From assembly GCA_963805505.1 (NCBI GenBank), contig CAWDUP010000007.1, positions 682,001-746,000 of the forward strand: 64,000 nucleotides of DNA, given 5' to 3'. The DNA comes from JANPBY01 sp963805505 (GTDB taxonomy: Bacteria > Actinomycetota > Actinomycetes > DATJPE01). How positions within the stretch are numbered: the stretch's first letter is position 1; each line of letters begins with the position of its first letter. The notes under the pieces are model-generated. The model searched no databases and was not told the DNA's origin. It saw only the letters and a program-made list of their open reading frames with translations. Shown in pieces: positions 17,701 through 25,172 of the stretch. Both the position numbers and the translations under genes were made by a program.

Positions 17701-18751
17701 CGGTGTCGTCCACGACCGACAGCTCCGGCAGGTGGATCGCCCCGAGCCCGAGGTCGCGGGCGGGGTCGAGGATGCAGTCGGTGGCCACCTGGGCGGTCGC
17801 GTCGAGCAGCCGCCGTACGCATCCCGCCTCGGTGTCACCGGCTCCCCCCGCCAGCCGGGCGATCTCGGCTGCCACGTCGGTCATCTGCGGCCCGGACTTC
17901 AGATAGCCCTCGGCGTTGACCCGGTCGACATGTCGCTCGTCGAGGGCGACCAACCGGCGAGCCGAGTCGAGCAGGTCGGCCGTAGCTGCACCCGTGGGCT
18001 CGGCGTAGCGGACGGTGTTGGTGAGTACGGCTCCGAGACCGTGCTCACGAGCAAAGCCGAGCAGCCGGGCGGCCAACGTACTGGAGCCCGCACCGTCACC
18101 GGGACCGCGGTGGGACACCACCTCGATCCGCAGCAACGCCGGATCTATGACATCTCGCCAGCGGTCGAGAGCGGCCAGCGCAAGGTCGGGACGACGTCGG
18201 GCCAGCGCCCGTCCCACCTCGGAATCGGGACCGAGGAGCACGATCAGCTCGCCCCCTGCCGCGTGGCGGGCGATGAGAGCATGACTGGCCACGGGTCGGC
18301 CGCGCTCGCCTGTCCGTTCCGCGGTGCCGAGATGACATGAGGAGACCAGCCGGTTGAGGGCTGCCCAGCCGGCTCCGGTCTGTGTGCGGCCGGGCAGCGC
18401 AGGCGTTGGCCGACCGGCGCGGGCCAGCACGACCACCCGCGGATGGCGTGGGTCGACCTCGGCACCACCTCTGGCCGGCGTCCGAACGGGCGCCGCACCG
18501 GCTGGCTGCGCGTGCTCACCTGTGAGCGGCGGGCTGATGGCCAGGTTGGTGCCGAGGATCGTGGCCACCCCGTGGGTGAGACCGGCCTTGGCGAACTTCA
18601 CCGCGCCCCGTACACCGTCGCGGTCGGTCAGCGCGAGTGCCCCCATGCCGAGCTCGGCAGCCCGGGCGACCAGCACCTGCGGATGAGAGGCGCCGTGTCG
18701 CAGCGAATAGCCCGACGCAACATGGAGATGGACGAAGGGATCGAGGGGCAT
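14741..18751 (-). CDS. dnaE2: Error-prone DNA polymerase III alpha subunit DnaE2 (ImuC)
   Basis: A 1336-residue C-family polymerase. The N-terminal PHP domain begins FVHLHVASGYSLRHG; the polymerase palm has the aspartates of LPDVDVDVESARR and DLGLLKLDVLGI; SFGFCKAHAAAFA marks the fingers; a helix-hairpin-helix and an OB-fold follow. DnaE2 proteins replace the replicative alpha subunit in damage-induced mutagenesis. It is longer than the usual 1030-1100 residues, with an insertion of Arg/Ser-rich low complexity after residue about 1010 and a disordered tail of about 100 residues. It sits downstream of DUF6504 and a HEPN protein behind an SOS box; the usual imuA and imuB partners are not seen here. 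Confidence 0.93.
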   Translation of the reverse strand: MPLDPFVHLHVASGYSLRHGASHPQVLVARAAELGMGALALTDRDGVRGAVKFAKAGLTHGVATILGTNLAISPPLTGEHAQPAGAAPVRTPARGGAEVDPRHPRVVVLARAGRPTPALPGRTQTGAGWAALNRLVSSCHLGTAERTGERGRPVASHALIARHAAGGELIVLLGPDSEVGRALARRRPDLALAALDRWRDVIDPALLRIEVVSHRGPGDGAGSSTLAARLLGFAREHGLGAVLTNTVRYAEPTGAATADLLDSARRLVALDERHVDRVNAEGYLKSGPQMTDVAAEIARLAGGAGDTEAGCVRRLLDATAQVATDCILDPARDLGLGAIHLPELSVVDDTGRPAAAVLRERCEAGLARRYPSGERRTATERLDSELAVIGALGYETYFLTVAEVTDLTRAMGVRVAARGSGAGSLVLHVLGVSGVEPLRYGLLMERFLTPLRQALPDVDVDVESARRGEVYEAILERFGGDRCVCVSMMDTYRVRHAVRDVGAALGLPPGEIDAIAKAFPHIRARDARAALNDLPELRASRIGGSGGLDTFFSLVESLDGLPRHVALHPCGVLLSDGGLLDRTPVEASYLGYPMSQFDKDDVEDLGLLKLDVLGIRMQSAMAHAVLEVARVDGPQAHGAGPDGLIALDDPASVPLDDEATFELIRSTHTLGCFQIESPGQRELIGKFGPETFDDLIIDISLFRPGPVKSDMVTPFLKARQGWLAAAYLHDDLRPALEETCGVVVFHEQVIRIVDVFTGCGLAEADEIRRTLGSPDGQAQVREWFYPQAMSRGYSLEVVEQVWEVLKAFASFGFCKAHAAAFALPTYQSAWLKAHHPAAFLSGVLTHDPGMYPKRLILDDARNLGIAILGLDVNASDTVFRVEKVAPWDAPPPGILGALPREASPVPGLPDARSYGIRLSLAEVKGISAAEVERVVAGRPYASLADFWHRTRVSRPVVERLVVAGAFDSLYGIGLYGTGAPVRRRGQVTRRDLLLQVAELDRWTRAVDRGGRKAAAGGSRRRGRAPSPAPHSDDVRTLAARQSQATAAVRPSDVQLTLDLGDAPEQVGDSGLPEMTGAERVRAELDVLGLDVSRHVLDFYAPMLDALGVTRARDLLRQRSQADVLVAGVKVATQTPPVRSGRRVVFLTLDDATGPVDATFFEDVQGPYAATVFHSWLLVVRGHVRRTGPRGLSLRATGAWELSSLFATWETEGVAAVHAVLADVPGGWEESAPALIEGAVEGAAGSRSSRPVVVRPPGQSNPSGSPGDGHEPGTAGGMGQRRVLVHASGFKQSPYADVKPPGGDVKKGTPAGDTEQPRPSPKAPRKLWHSSPGSSGG

Positions 18752-18778
18752 CAGTGGTCCGCGAGCGGGTCGGGCTGA

Positions 18779-19216
18779 TCAGCCGGTGAGTGGGAGGGCG
18801 ACCTGGTGGTCGAGACCGAGCGTGGTCTCGACCAGGGCGAGAAAGCTCGTGGAGTCGCGCAGCAGGTCGTCAGCTTCTCGGGTGCTGACCACCGGCAGTC
18901 CCGCTTCCGCGGCTGCCCGCTTGCTTGCCCCTGCGGCGAAAAATCCCGCCCACTCCCCTAACTCAGGTGCCACCTCGGGCAGGAGCTCCCAGACGCTGGA
19001 GGGTCCGCGGCGAACCCTGGCCGGTCGGGCCCGAGCCGCAAGCACAGCAGAGGCAGCCCGCAACGAGGCCAGATGCGCCTCGACGTAGCGTTCCTCCGCG
19101 GTCAGGGCGACGACGCCAGCGGCCAGCCCGCGAGCCGCCAGGTGGAGCAGGTCGAAGGTGGCCTGCGGAATCGGCGGGTGCCGCCGGTCGGTCGAGAACT
19201 GCTCAATCGAGGACAC
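18779..19216 (-). CDS. SAV_6107-family HEPN-domain protein
   Basis: A 145-residue helical protein. The pattern TFDLLHLAARGLA, then RYVEAHLASLRAASAVLAARARP and SVWELLPEVAPELGEWAGFF matches the SAV_6107 HEPN family that is commonly encoded next to dnaE2 in actinobacteria. The canonical HEPN ribonuclease motif RxxxxH is not evident, so nuclease activity is doubtful. The GTG start overlaps the DUF6504 gene by 14 bases, and the stop lies 27 bases before dnaE2, so the three are probably one transcript controlled by the SOS box upstream. A role in damage tolerance is inferred only from position. Confidence 0.8.
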   Translation of the reverse strand: MSSIEQFSTDRRHPPIPQATFDLLHLAARGLAAGVVALTAEERYVEAHLASLRAASAVLAARARPARVRRGPSSVWELLPEVAPELGEWAGFFAAGASKRAAAEAGLPVVSTREADDLLRDSTSFLALVETTLGLDHQVALPLTG

Positions 19217-19559
19217 GGGCCAACCTCCAGGTCGAAGGAACAGTGGACTGATCGCACGTCAGGTCGAAGACACCGACGCCACGGTGGACACCGGTGCGCG
19301 CCTCGACTCGCCAGACCAGTCGGCCCGCGGCTGCACCGGCTGCATCGACCGGCAACCCCTCGGCGTCGCGCTGCCGCCACCAGGCGCCCACCTCCACCCA
19401 GTGCGCCAGGATCGAGCCGATGACATAGGGCCGCCCACGCCAGATGAAGCGATGCGGCTCTACGGCAGTGCGAGCAGCAAGGTCACCTGCTGAAGCATCA
19501 CCTCGTGAAGCATCGCCTCCAGAAGCATCAACGGCGACGAGATCGTCGTAGCGACGCAT
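19203..19559 (-). CDS. DUF6504 family protein
   Basis: A 118-residue protein. The core HRFIWRGRPYVIGSILAHWVEVGAWW is the DUF6504 signature; homologues are short and are regularly found beside dnaE2 or dinB. The N-terminus carries an extra Asp/Gly/Ser-rich stretch (about residues 8-28) with a GDAS repeat. The ATG at 19559 has a strong GAGGAGG site. It is the first gene of the run DUF6504-HEPN-dnaE2, about 260 bases downstream of a perfect LexA box. The function is not known; the conserved Trp-rich core may bind nucleic acid or a polymerase partner, which is speculation. Confidence 0.8.
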   Translation of the reverse strand: MRRYDDLVAVDASGGDASRGDASAGDLAARTAVEPHRFIWRGRPYVIGSILAHWVEVGAWWRQRDAEGLPVDAAGAAAGRLVWRVEARTGVHRGVGVFDLTCDQSTVPSTWRLARVLD

Positions 19560-19821
19560 GGATCCTCCTCAAGGCAGCAGCCATCGGCCGACGTAGGCGC
19601 AGGCGAACGGATCGGAGGTCCCCGGACCGGCGCTTCCCCACGCCAGGTCCGAGACCTACGACCCGCCCGGAGGGGCCGTCCGGGGTCGAGTCGCACGACC
19701 CCTCGGGCGGGAACCTCTGATCCGACCGCGAGACCGGCCAGAGGATCGAACGGGTCCGAGCCTGCCCCAGACCTCCGACAGTTCTTGGTCGAGCCTTGGT
19801 CGAGCTGACGAAGGAGGCAGT

Positions 19822-19837
19822 TCGAACGTTTGTTCGA
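19822..19837. promoter_or_regulatory. SOS (LexA) box
   Basis: TCGAACGTTTGTTCGA is a perfect match to the actinobacterial LexA consensus TCGAAC-N4-GTTCGA. It lies upstream of the minus-strand DUF6504-HEPN-dnaE2 genes. The about 260 bases between the box and the DUF6504 start (19560-19821) contain no convincing gene; a short Arg-rich frame overlaps but also runs through the box. The box is 52 bases beyond the stop of the minus-strand gene at 19889. Confidence 0.85.
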
Positions 19838-19888
19838 CTTCCACTAAACCCCACTCGCCAGTCGACGTCAAGGGTTTCCAGAGTCAGT

Positions 19889-21109
19889 TCATCCCTGGGT
19901 GGCGAAGATCGGTGAGTCGACGCCCGGCGCGGCCGGGAACTCCCCGACCCCGTCGATGGAGGCATGAGAGACCTGTCCGTCGGCCGTCATCCGCATCACG
20001 AAGAACGAGTCGCCCTGGTAGAGCAGCCCGATCACCGTTCCGTCGGAATCCCACGTGCTGAACAACAGGATCGCCTGATCGCTGTTGAGGAAGGTCGTGG
20101 ACGGCTTCCCATCGTTCGCGTCAAGGATGTTCAAGAATCCTGGACCGCCGAAGTTGAATGCCTCGTGGCCGATGATCTGCGTGCCATCTGGACTGAACTC
20201 ACCAAGGGTGAAGTCGCACGTCCGCATCGCCTCGACCCCACTCGCTGCGAACACCGCCGAGCACGACCCGTCTCGGGTGCCGGATACCTTCCCGGCGACG
20301 CGATAGTCGGGTGCGAGCCCATCAACGGTCATCAGGCCGAAGGCTGTGTCGGTGATCCCGTGCGAAGAGCCAAACATCGCCTGGTCGCCGCCGTCCGGGT
20401 TGACGTAGACGACGCATCCGTCACCTTCGGTCTCGAGGCACCGCCCGGAGCCGTACATCGCGACGGCGTGATATCCCTGCCCGCCAGGGAGCTTGTCGAG
20501 TTCGATCGGGTCGTTGCCATCGGCGACGACCATGATCTTCCCGGACTTGGTGACATAGCTGACGATGCTGTGATCACGAGTGACGGCGAAGGAGTACGTC
20601 GACGACTCGGACCGAGTGACTTGGCCGGCTGCGTCGAGGAAGTCGATCAGAGCCGTCTGGTCAGTACCGTCGCGCAGGCCGACCCAGCCGTCGCCGAAGG
20701 CAGCGAACTGCTGGTAGTCGTGGGGCACCGCAACCGTGCCGCCGCCGGGAAGGTGGATCTCGCGCTCGTACAGCACCGGAACAGAGATCGGCCCGCTCGT
20801 CGCCGTCACGGCAGCGTCCAACGTGACCTCGTCAGGGGCCAACGATGCATCCGGCGTCGGAGCCGGGTTTGGTGTTGTCGCGGGTACCGGTCGCGGCACG
20901 GAGTCGTTGATTCGGTCGTTGACAGCGATCCCAGCAGGGATTGCCAGGGCTACCGCGACGACGGCCACGGCCCCCGTCAGGGCCGTACGGCGCCTGCGAA
21001 TGCCCCGCGCCCGAGCCTGCACGTCATCGAGCGTGACCACGTGCCCGCTGCCATCGATGTCCTGAGCCTGACGACGCAGCGCCTGCCCGAGCTCGTTGGT
21101 GTCGTTCAT
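19889..21109 (-). CDS. Membrane-anchored partner of the SigE-type sigma factor
   Basis: A 406-residue protein whose start overlaps the sigma gene stop by four bases (ATGA). Residues 1-38 are cytoplasmic and basic, a single membrane helix follows (about 41-63, LTGAVAVVAVALAIPAGIAV), and the remainder is an extracytoplasmic domain with Pro/Thr linker and repeated beta strands, probably a propeller. This is the plan of anti-sigma or signal-sensing partners of actinobacterial SigE-family factors. No zinc-binding HxxxCxxC motif is present in the cytoplasmic tail, so anti-sigma activity is inferred from topology and gene order only. Two Cys pairs in the outer domain could form disulfides. Confidence 0.65.
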   Translation of the reverse strand: MNDTNELGQALRRQAQDIDGSGHVVTLDDVQARARGIRRRRTALTGAVAVVAVALAIPAGIAVNDRINDSVPRPVPATTPNPAPTPDASLAPDEVTLDAAVTATSGPISVPVLYEREIHLPGGGTVAVPHDYQQFAAFGDGWVGLRDGTDQTALIDFLDAAGQVTRSESSTYSFAVTRDHSIVSYVTKSGKIMVVADGNDPIELDKLPGGQGYHAVAMYGSGRCLETEGDGCVVYVNPDGGDQAMFGSSHGITDTAFGLMTVDGLAPDYRVAGKVSGTRDGSCSAVFAASGVEAMRTCDFTLGEFSPDGTQIIGHEAFNFGGPGFLNILDANDGKPSTTFLNSDQAILLFSTWDSDGTVIGLLYQGDSFFVMRMTADGQVSHASIDGVGEFPAAPGVDSPIFATQG

Positions 21110-21666
21110 CGGTCCTCCTCGGACTCGTCATGCTCGTTCGGCCGGTGGTCTTCGTCAGAGGGGGCGAGCTCGCCGACGCGTGCGCGCATCGAGGCAAGCG
21201 CCCGGCTGCTCTGGGACTTCACCGTGCCGACTGAGACACCAAGGGCGGCAGCGGTTTCTGCCTCACTGAGCTCCTCGTAGTAGCGCAAGACGATCACGAC
21301 TCGCTGCTTGCGCGGCAAGGTCTGCACGAAGTCCCACAGCTCCCTGTCCCGACCGGGGTCCGGCTCGGCTGCAACCTCCGTGGGCAGCTCGGAGACGGTC
21401 GTCTCCCGCCGCTTCCACGGCCGCCGCCACAGCGAGTTGTGCTCGTTCACCAAGATCCGGCGGACGTAGCCGTCGATGCTCTCCCGACGCTGGACCTTGT
21501 CCCAGGACAGATAGAGCTTGGCGAGCGCCGTCTGCACAAGATCCTCGGCGGTGTGTCGATCCCCGGTAAGGACGTAGGCGGTCCGCAGAAGGCTGGGTTG
21601 TCGAGCCCCCATGTACTCCGCGAACTCGGCATCTCGACCGCTTCCCGCCGCCCGACGCAGCGCCAT
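21106..21666 (-). CDS. SigE-family ECF RNA polymerase sigma factor
   Basis: A 186-residue extracytoplasmic-function sigma factor. Region 2 covers residues about 10-75 (LLRTAYVLTGDRHTAEDLVQ), and region 4 covers about 110-165 (TLPRKQRVVIVLRYYEELSE, then VSVGTVKSQSSRAL helix-turn-helix). It lacks a region 1.1 or 3, as expected. The ATG at 21666 has GGAGGG at good spacing and gives the usual short N-terminus; an ATG 20 codons upstream (21726) also has a GGAG site and cannot be excluded. It is coupled to the membrane protein downstream, suggesting envelope-signal-controlled transcription. Confidence 0.9.
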   Translation of the reverse strand: MALRRAAGSGRDAEFAEYMGARQPSLLRTAYVLTGDRHTAEDLVQTALAKLYLSWDKVQRRESIDGYVRRILVNEHNSLWRRPWKRRETTVSELPTEVAAEPDPGRDRELWDFVQTLPRKQRVVIVLRYYEELSEAETAAALGVSVGTVKSQSSRALASMRARVGELAPSDEDHRPNEHDESEEDR

Positions 21667-21897
21667 CGTCCCTCCGTTCGAGATCGTTGCTTCGGTCGGG
21701 ACGTACGGCCCCGCTACGACGTCCATCGTGTGCTCCGATCCTTCCGCGTTGGCGGTCAGGTCACGTGCCTAGGCGCTACCAAGACGCAAACTGCGGCGAA
21801 AAGGTTGCACCGACTGGGCCGCGCACTTGGGGCCGCGCAACTCTTGGAGGCGAACGCCGACGAGCCGCCGCTGCCCCGAACGGATAGGTTCCGGGCC

Positions 21898-22530
21898 ATG
21901 GCGAACAGGCGGGCGTTGGGTGTCGCACGCCTCGGTTTCGCCGGCCTCGGCCTGACCGCTGTCACGGCCCAGCTCATCAAGGGTCTGGACCGCAGTGGGT
22001 TCTCGGTCGTCAACTTCTTCAGCTTCTTCACGATCCAGAGCAACCTGATCGCGGTCGTCGCCCTTGCTTTCACGGGCGTGGCCGCCCTGCAAGGTCGCGA
22101 TTCCGGGGCCGTACTCCTGAGAGTTCTTGCCACCTTGGCGATGGTGACAACGGGCATCGTCTACGTGGTGCTGCTCCGCGGACTCGAAGAGAGCCTGCAG
22201 ACCCCCGTACCGTGGATCAACACCGTGCTGCACTACGTGATGCCGATCGTGTTGTTCGCAGACTGGCTGGTCGACCGGCCAGACCCGATGGTCACGTTTC
22301 GGCGGGCGCTTCTGGTTCTGCTGTACCCCATCACCTGGGTGGTCTACAGCCTCGTTCGCGGCCCGTTCGCGGACTGGTACCCCTATCCGTTCCTCGATGT
22401 TCGCGACAAGGGGTACGGATCTGTTCTGCTCACCTGCCTCGTGCTGGCGGTCGCCATGATCGGGCTGTTGTGGATACTGATCCGCCTCGCCAGCCTTGAT
22501 CCGGACCGAGCCATCGAGGAGTCCACGTGA
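21898..22530 (+). CDS. Pr6Pr family six-helix membrane protein
   Basis: A 210-residue integral membrane protein with about six hydrophobic helices. Signatures are FFSFFTIQSNLIAVVALAF, NTVLHYVMPIVLFADWL and ITWVVYSLVRGPFADWYPYP, typical of the Pr6Pr family related to FAR-17a/AIG1 hydrolases. The conserved His in LHYVMP and the Thr in FTIQSN match the catalytic pair of that superfamily, though hydrolase activity in bacteria is unproven. The ATG follows TAGGTT by seven bases, so translation is probably leaderless. The stop overlaps the start of the YbaK gene by four bases (GTGA). Confidence 0.82.
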   Translation: MANRRALGVARLGFAGLGLTAVTAQLIKGLDRSGFSVVNFFSFFTIQSNLIAVVALAFTGVAALQGRDSGAVLLRVLATLAMVTTGIVYVVLLRGLEESLQTPVPWINTVLHYVMPIVLFADWLVDRPDPMVTFRRALLVLLYPITWVVYSLVRGPFADWYPYPFLDVRDKGYGSVLLTCLVLAVAMIGLLWILIRLASLDPDRAIEEST

Positions 22531-23021
22531 GCGACCCGTCCGAGAACACGATCCTCGATCACCCGGCTGTCCTAAGGGTCAGGGCGGCGCTGACACAGGT
22601 CGGAGTCGACAGCCAGCCGGTGGTCCTGGCCGACGCTGCGCCGACCGCGGCAGCGGCTGCCGCGCAGCTGGGCTGCGACGTCGCTGCGATCGCCAACTCA
22701 CTGATCTTTGCCGCAGACGGCGAGCCGCTGCTCGTCCTGACCTCCGGTGGTCATCGGGTGGACACCTCCAAGGTCGCCAGCTTGATCGGCGCGGCCAAGG
22801 TCGGAAGAGCGGACGCGGAGATGGTGAAGGCCCGCACAGGGATGACGATCGGCGGGGTCGCCCCGGTGGGTCACCTCAGCGCCGTACGCACTCTGGTCGA
22901 TGTAGCCCTCCAGAACTATCCGGTCGTCTGGGCCGCTGCCGGTCACCCGCACACCGTGTTTCCGACCACGTTCGACGAACTGGTGCGCATCACCGGCGGC
23001 ACACCTGCCGAAGTCGCCTGA
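22527..23021 (+). CDS. YbaK/EbsC-type aminoacyl-tRNA deacylase
   Basis: A 164-residue YbaK/ProX-superfamily protein that would hydrolyse mischarged aminoacyl-tRNA, most likely Cys- or Ala-tRNA(Pro). Family strands are visible: AAAAAQLGCDVAAIANSLIF, LLVLTSGGHRVDTSKVASLI with the catalytic-region Lys, and TIGGVAPVGH. The GTG start overlaps the stop of the Pr6Pr gene by four bases, so translation is coupled. Nothing else in the context predicts the tRNA specificity. The 23022-23167 gap downstream shows nothing recognisable. Confidence 0.88.
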   Translation: MSDPSENTILDHPAVLRVRAALTQVGVDSQPVVLADAAPTAAAAAAQLGCDVAAIANSLIFAADGEPLLVLTSGGHRVDTSKVASLIGAAKVGRADAEMVKARTGMTIGGVAPVGHLSAVRTLVDVALQNYPVVWAAAGHPHTVFPTTFDELVRITGGTPAEVA

Positions 23022-23167
23022 CTCACCAAACTCCGACCCGCCAATCGCGCTTCACCCATCGGAGCGCCCTTTTGCTGACCGACAAACCAGGACATACCAC
23101 GCTTTTCGCTCGCCTCCAGGGGCATTCCGGTGGGTGAAGCGCGAGGTCTTTGGGGGTGGAAGTGTGG

Positions 23168-23563
23168 TCAGCGCAACGGGGCCAGCAGCACGGTCGTCAA
23201 CCCTTCCAGGACGAGCGCGTCGTCCAGCACCAGCCCACCCTCGCTCTCGAGGCGTTCCTCCGCGGGCGTGAGCTCAGTCGGTTCGAGCACCGGACTGTCC
23301 AGCAGGGTCAGCGGTTCCGACAACGCCGACAGCACGGCCTGCTCCTCCGCCATCAACGGCTGCGGGCCCATCATCCGGGTCACGGCCAGCGGGCCGACAC
23401 TGAGCACGGCTCCGTTCGAGGTGTACGTCCCCGCGAGCCGGTTCACGCCGCCGGTGCCGCTCACCCGGTGCTGGTCGTCAAAACTGAGAGCGGCGCCCCC
23501 GGTGAGAGTCAGATCCCCCACGGCGACGATCCGCCAGCTGGTCCCTGCCCACCGATCGCTCAT
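23168..23563 (-). CDS. META-domain protein
   Basis: A 131-residue protein matching the META/HslJ domain: GTSWRIVAVGD near the start, LSFDDQHRVSGTGGVNRLAG as the NxxxG core, and GPLAVTRMMGPQPLMAEEQA as the TxMAC-like segment. The usual Cys of the last motif is absent. No signal peptide or lipobox is visible, unlike many HslJ-type lipoproteins, so it may be cytoplasmic. The gene is divergent from crtA; both starts lie six bases after a -10 hexamer. Function of single META domains is poorly known. Confidence 0.8.
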   Translation of the reverse strand: MSDRWAGTSWRIVAVGDLTLTGGAALSFDDQHRVSGTGGVNRLAGTYTSNGAVLSVGPLAVTRMMGPQPLMAEEQAVLSALSEPLTLLDSPVLEPTELTPAEERLESEGGLVLDDALVLEGLTTVLLAPLR

Positions 23564-23569
23564 GCAGCC

Positions 23570-23614
23570 ACCCTAGGACTGGACCAGAGCAAATTCCGAG
23601 GCCCGACCTAGGCT
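23570..23614. promoter_or_regulatory. Divergent leaderless promoters of the META gene and crtA
   Basis: TAGGGT on the minus strand (23575-23570) ends six bases before the META ATG, and TAGGCT on the plus strand (23609-23614) ends six bases before the crtA GTG. Both predict transcripts that start at the initiation codon. The -35 regions would overlap in the 33-base middle. Confidence 0.5.
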
Positions 23615-23620
23615 GAGGCG

Positions 23621-24352
23621 GTGACCTCGACCCGGACGTCGGCGGCGAGCATCCCGGACCTGGTGACGTTTCACCTGTGGGGCGTTCCGACCAGACAGAT
23701 CCCGTCCGCGGCGCTGGCGATGGCTCGCGATCGTCGCCCGCTCGAGCGCACACCCGGCCTGCGGTTCGCCAAGCTGCTGGGAACCGGATCCGGCGAGTCC
23801 TTCTCGCCCGGCGATGCCGACCCCAGACACTGGGCCGTCCTGGCCGCGTGGAGTGACGGTCGGAGCGCGCAGAGGTTCGAGAGCTCACCGTTGATCCGTC
23901 GATGGGATCGACGAGCCGACGAGCGGCTCACGGTCGACCTGCGGCCCTTGTCGAGCAAGGGACGTTGGTCAGGGACGCTGCCCTTCGGCGACCCGATTCC
24001 CAGCGCGACGACCGGTCCGGTGGCCGCCGTGACCCGCGCGAGGATCAAGCCGCACCTCTGGCGCACGTTCTGGCGCAGCGTGCCACCGGTGTCGGCAAGC
24101 CTGAACACAAGCCTGGGCCTCGCCATGAGGATCGGGATCGGCGAGGCTCCCGTCGGCCTCCAGGGCACGTTCAGCATCTGGCAGGACCACGGCGCCTTGC
24201 GAGACTTCGCCTACCGCGAGCCGGAGCATGCGGCGGTGATCCGCCGTACGCGTGAACTTGGGTGGTATGCGGAGGAGCTGTTCGCTCGATTTGAGGTGAT
24301 TGATGTGCGGGGCACCTACCAGGGAGCCAGCCTCGAGCTCCCGGGCAACTAG
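23621..24352 (+). CDS. crtA: Spheroidene monooxygenase-like carotenoid ketolase CrtA
   Basis: A 243-residue member of the CrtA family, heme enzymes that oxidise the C-2 position of acyclic carotenoid ends. Recognisable segments are VTFHLWGVP, LRFAKLLGTGSGESFSPGDADPRHWA (GTG-F motif), WSRS-like ESSPLIRRWDRRADE and FSIWQDHGALRDFAY. The GTG start is preceded by TAGGCT at six bases. It begins a plus-strand run of four carotenoid genes (crtA, cruF, glycosyltransferase, crtD-like). In this set its likely substrate is the open psi-end of a monocyclic carotenoid, giving a 2'-keto or related group; the exact product is inferred. Confidence 0.85.
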   Translation: MTSTRTSAASIPDLVTFHLWGVPTRQIPSAALAMARDRRPLERTPGLRFAKLLGTGSGESFSPGDADPRHWAVLAAWSDGRSAQRFESSPLIRRWDRRADERLTVDLRPLSSKGRWSGTLPFGDPIPSATTGPVAAVTRARIKPHLWRTFWRSVPPVSASLNTSLGLAMRIGIGEAPVGLQGTFSIWQDHGALRDFAYREPEHAAVIRRTRELGWYAEELFARFEVIDVRGTYQGASLELPGN

Positions 24353-24363
24353 GCTTCGACGCC

Positions 24364-25161
24364 GTGAGCGTCCGTGTCTATTCCGGGCCGCACGCCGACC
24401 GGCGTCGCGGCCCTTCAGCATTGCTGCGCGGGCTCACCTGGCTGTTCGCCCTCGCGACCATCGGCACGCAGATCGCCTACCCCCTGGTCGAGGGCGAGAG
24501 CCGGCGCACCCTCACCGTCGTGACGGTTGCGTTGTTCTTCCTGGCATCAGCCACTCATGCCCTCGTCTGGCGTGGCGTGCTGTGGACCGCCGGCTTCCTG
24601 GTCGTCACGGTAGGCGGTGGTCTGCTCGCAGAGGCCGTCGGCCTGAGGACGGGCTGGCCATTCGGAGACTACGAGTACGGAAATCTCGCACCGACCGTCT
24701 TCGGCATCCCGTGGGTGATCCCTCTCGCCTGGTCGATGATGGCCTACCCCGCGCTACTCGCCGCCCGACGCCTATGCCGTGGGTCGTTGGCCACCCCCCT
24801 CGTCGGCGCGCTCGGGCTGGCCGCATGGGACTTGTTCCTCGACCCGATGATGACCGCAGAGGGCTACTGGCAGTTCACCGATCCCGCGGCCACCACGCTG
24901 CCGAACCTGCCTGGCGTACCGCTGGCGAACTTTGCAGGCTGGTATCTCGTCGCCTTCGTCATGATGCTGATCCTCGACCGGCTCCCCCGCTCCCCCGCAC
25001 CTGAGGGTCAGCCGGCACTGCTCTATCTGTGGACCTACGTCTCGTCCTTGCTCGCTGCCCTGGTGTTCTTCGACCGACCCTGGGATGCGCTCTACGGCGG
25101 GATCGCCATGGGTGCGGTTGCCATTCCCTACGCGTGGGTGCTGTGGGTCGGGCGGGACTAA
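24364..25161 (+). CDS. cruF: CruF-type carotenoid 1',2'-hydratase (DUF422)
   Basis: A 265-residue membrane protein with seven or so hydrophobic helices. Diagnostic segments are GLRTGWPFGDYEYGN, FGIPWVIPLAWSMMAYPALL and ALGLAAWDLFLDPMMTAEGYW. This is the DUF422 family, which includes cyanobacterial and Deinococcus CruF and archaeal bisanhydrobacterioruberin hydratase; these add water across the terminal double bond of an open carotenoid end to give a 1'-hydroxyl. TAGGCT (24350-24355), lying over the crtA stop, precedes the GTG by eight bases, so a private leaderless promoter is possible. Its presence means at least one carotenoid end stays uncyclised. Confidence 0.88.
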   Translation: MSVRVYSGPHADRRRGPSALLRGLTWLFALATIGTQIAYPLVEGESRRTLTVVTVALFFLASATHALVWRGVLWTAGFLVVTVGGGLLAEAVGLRTGWPFGDYEYGNLAPTVFGIPWVIPLAWSMMAYPALLAARRLCRGSLATPLVGALGLAAWDLFLDPMMTAEGYWQFTDPAATTLPNLPGVPLANFAGWYLVAFVMMLILDRLPRSPAPEGQPALLYLWTYVSSLLAALVFFDRPWDALYGGIAMGAVAIPYAWVLWVGRD

Positions 25162-25172
25162 GTCGGGCGAGG

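Noticed and set aside
15101..18340. Two long frames (444 and 530 codons) antisense to dnaE2
   Set aside because: Typical antisense frames in high-GC DNA; dnaE2 motifs cover the whole interval on the other strand.
19656..19871. A 71-codon minus-strand frame across the SOS box
   Set aside because: It includes the LexA palindrome itself and becomes Arg/Pro low complexity; no ribosome site or family match.
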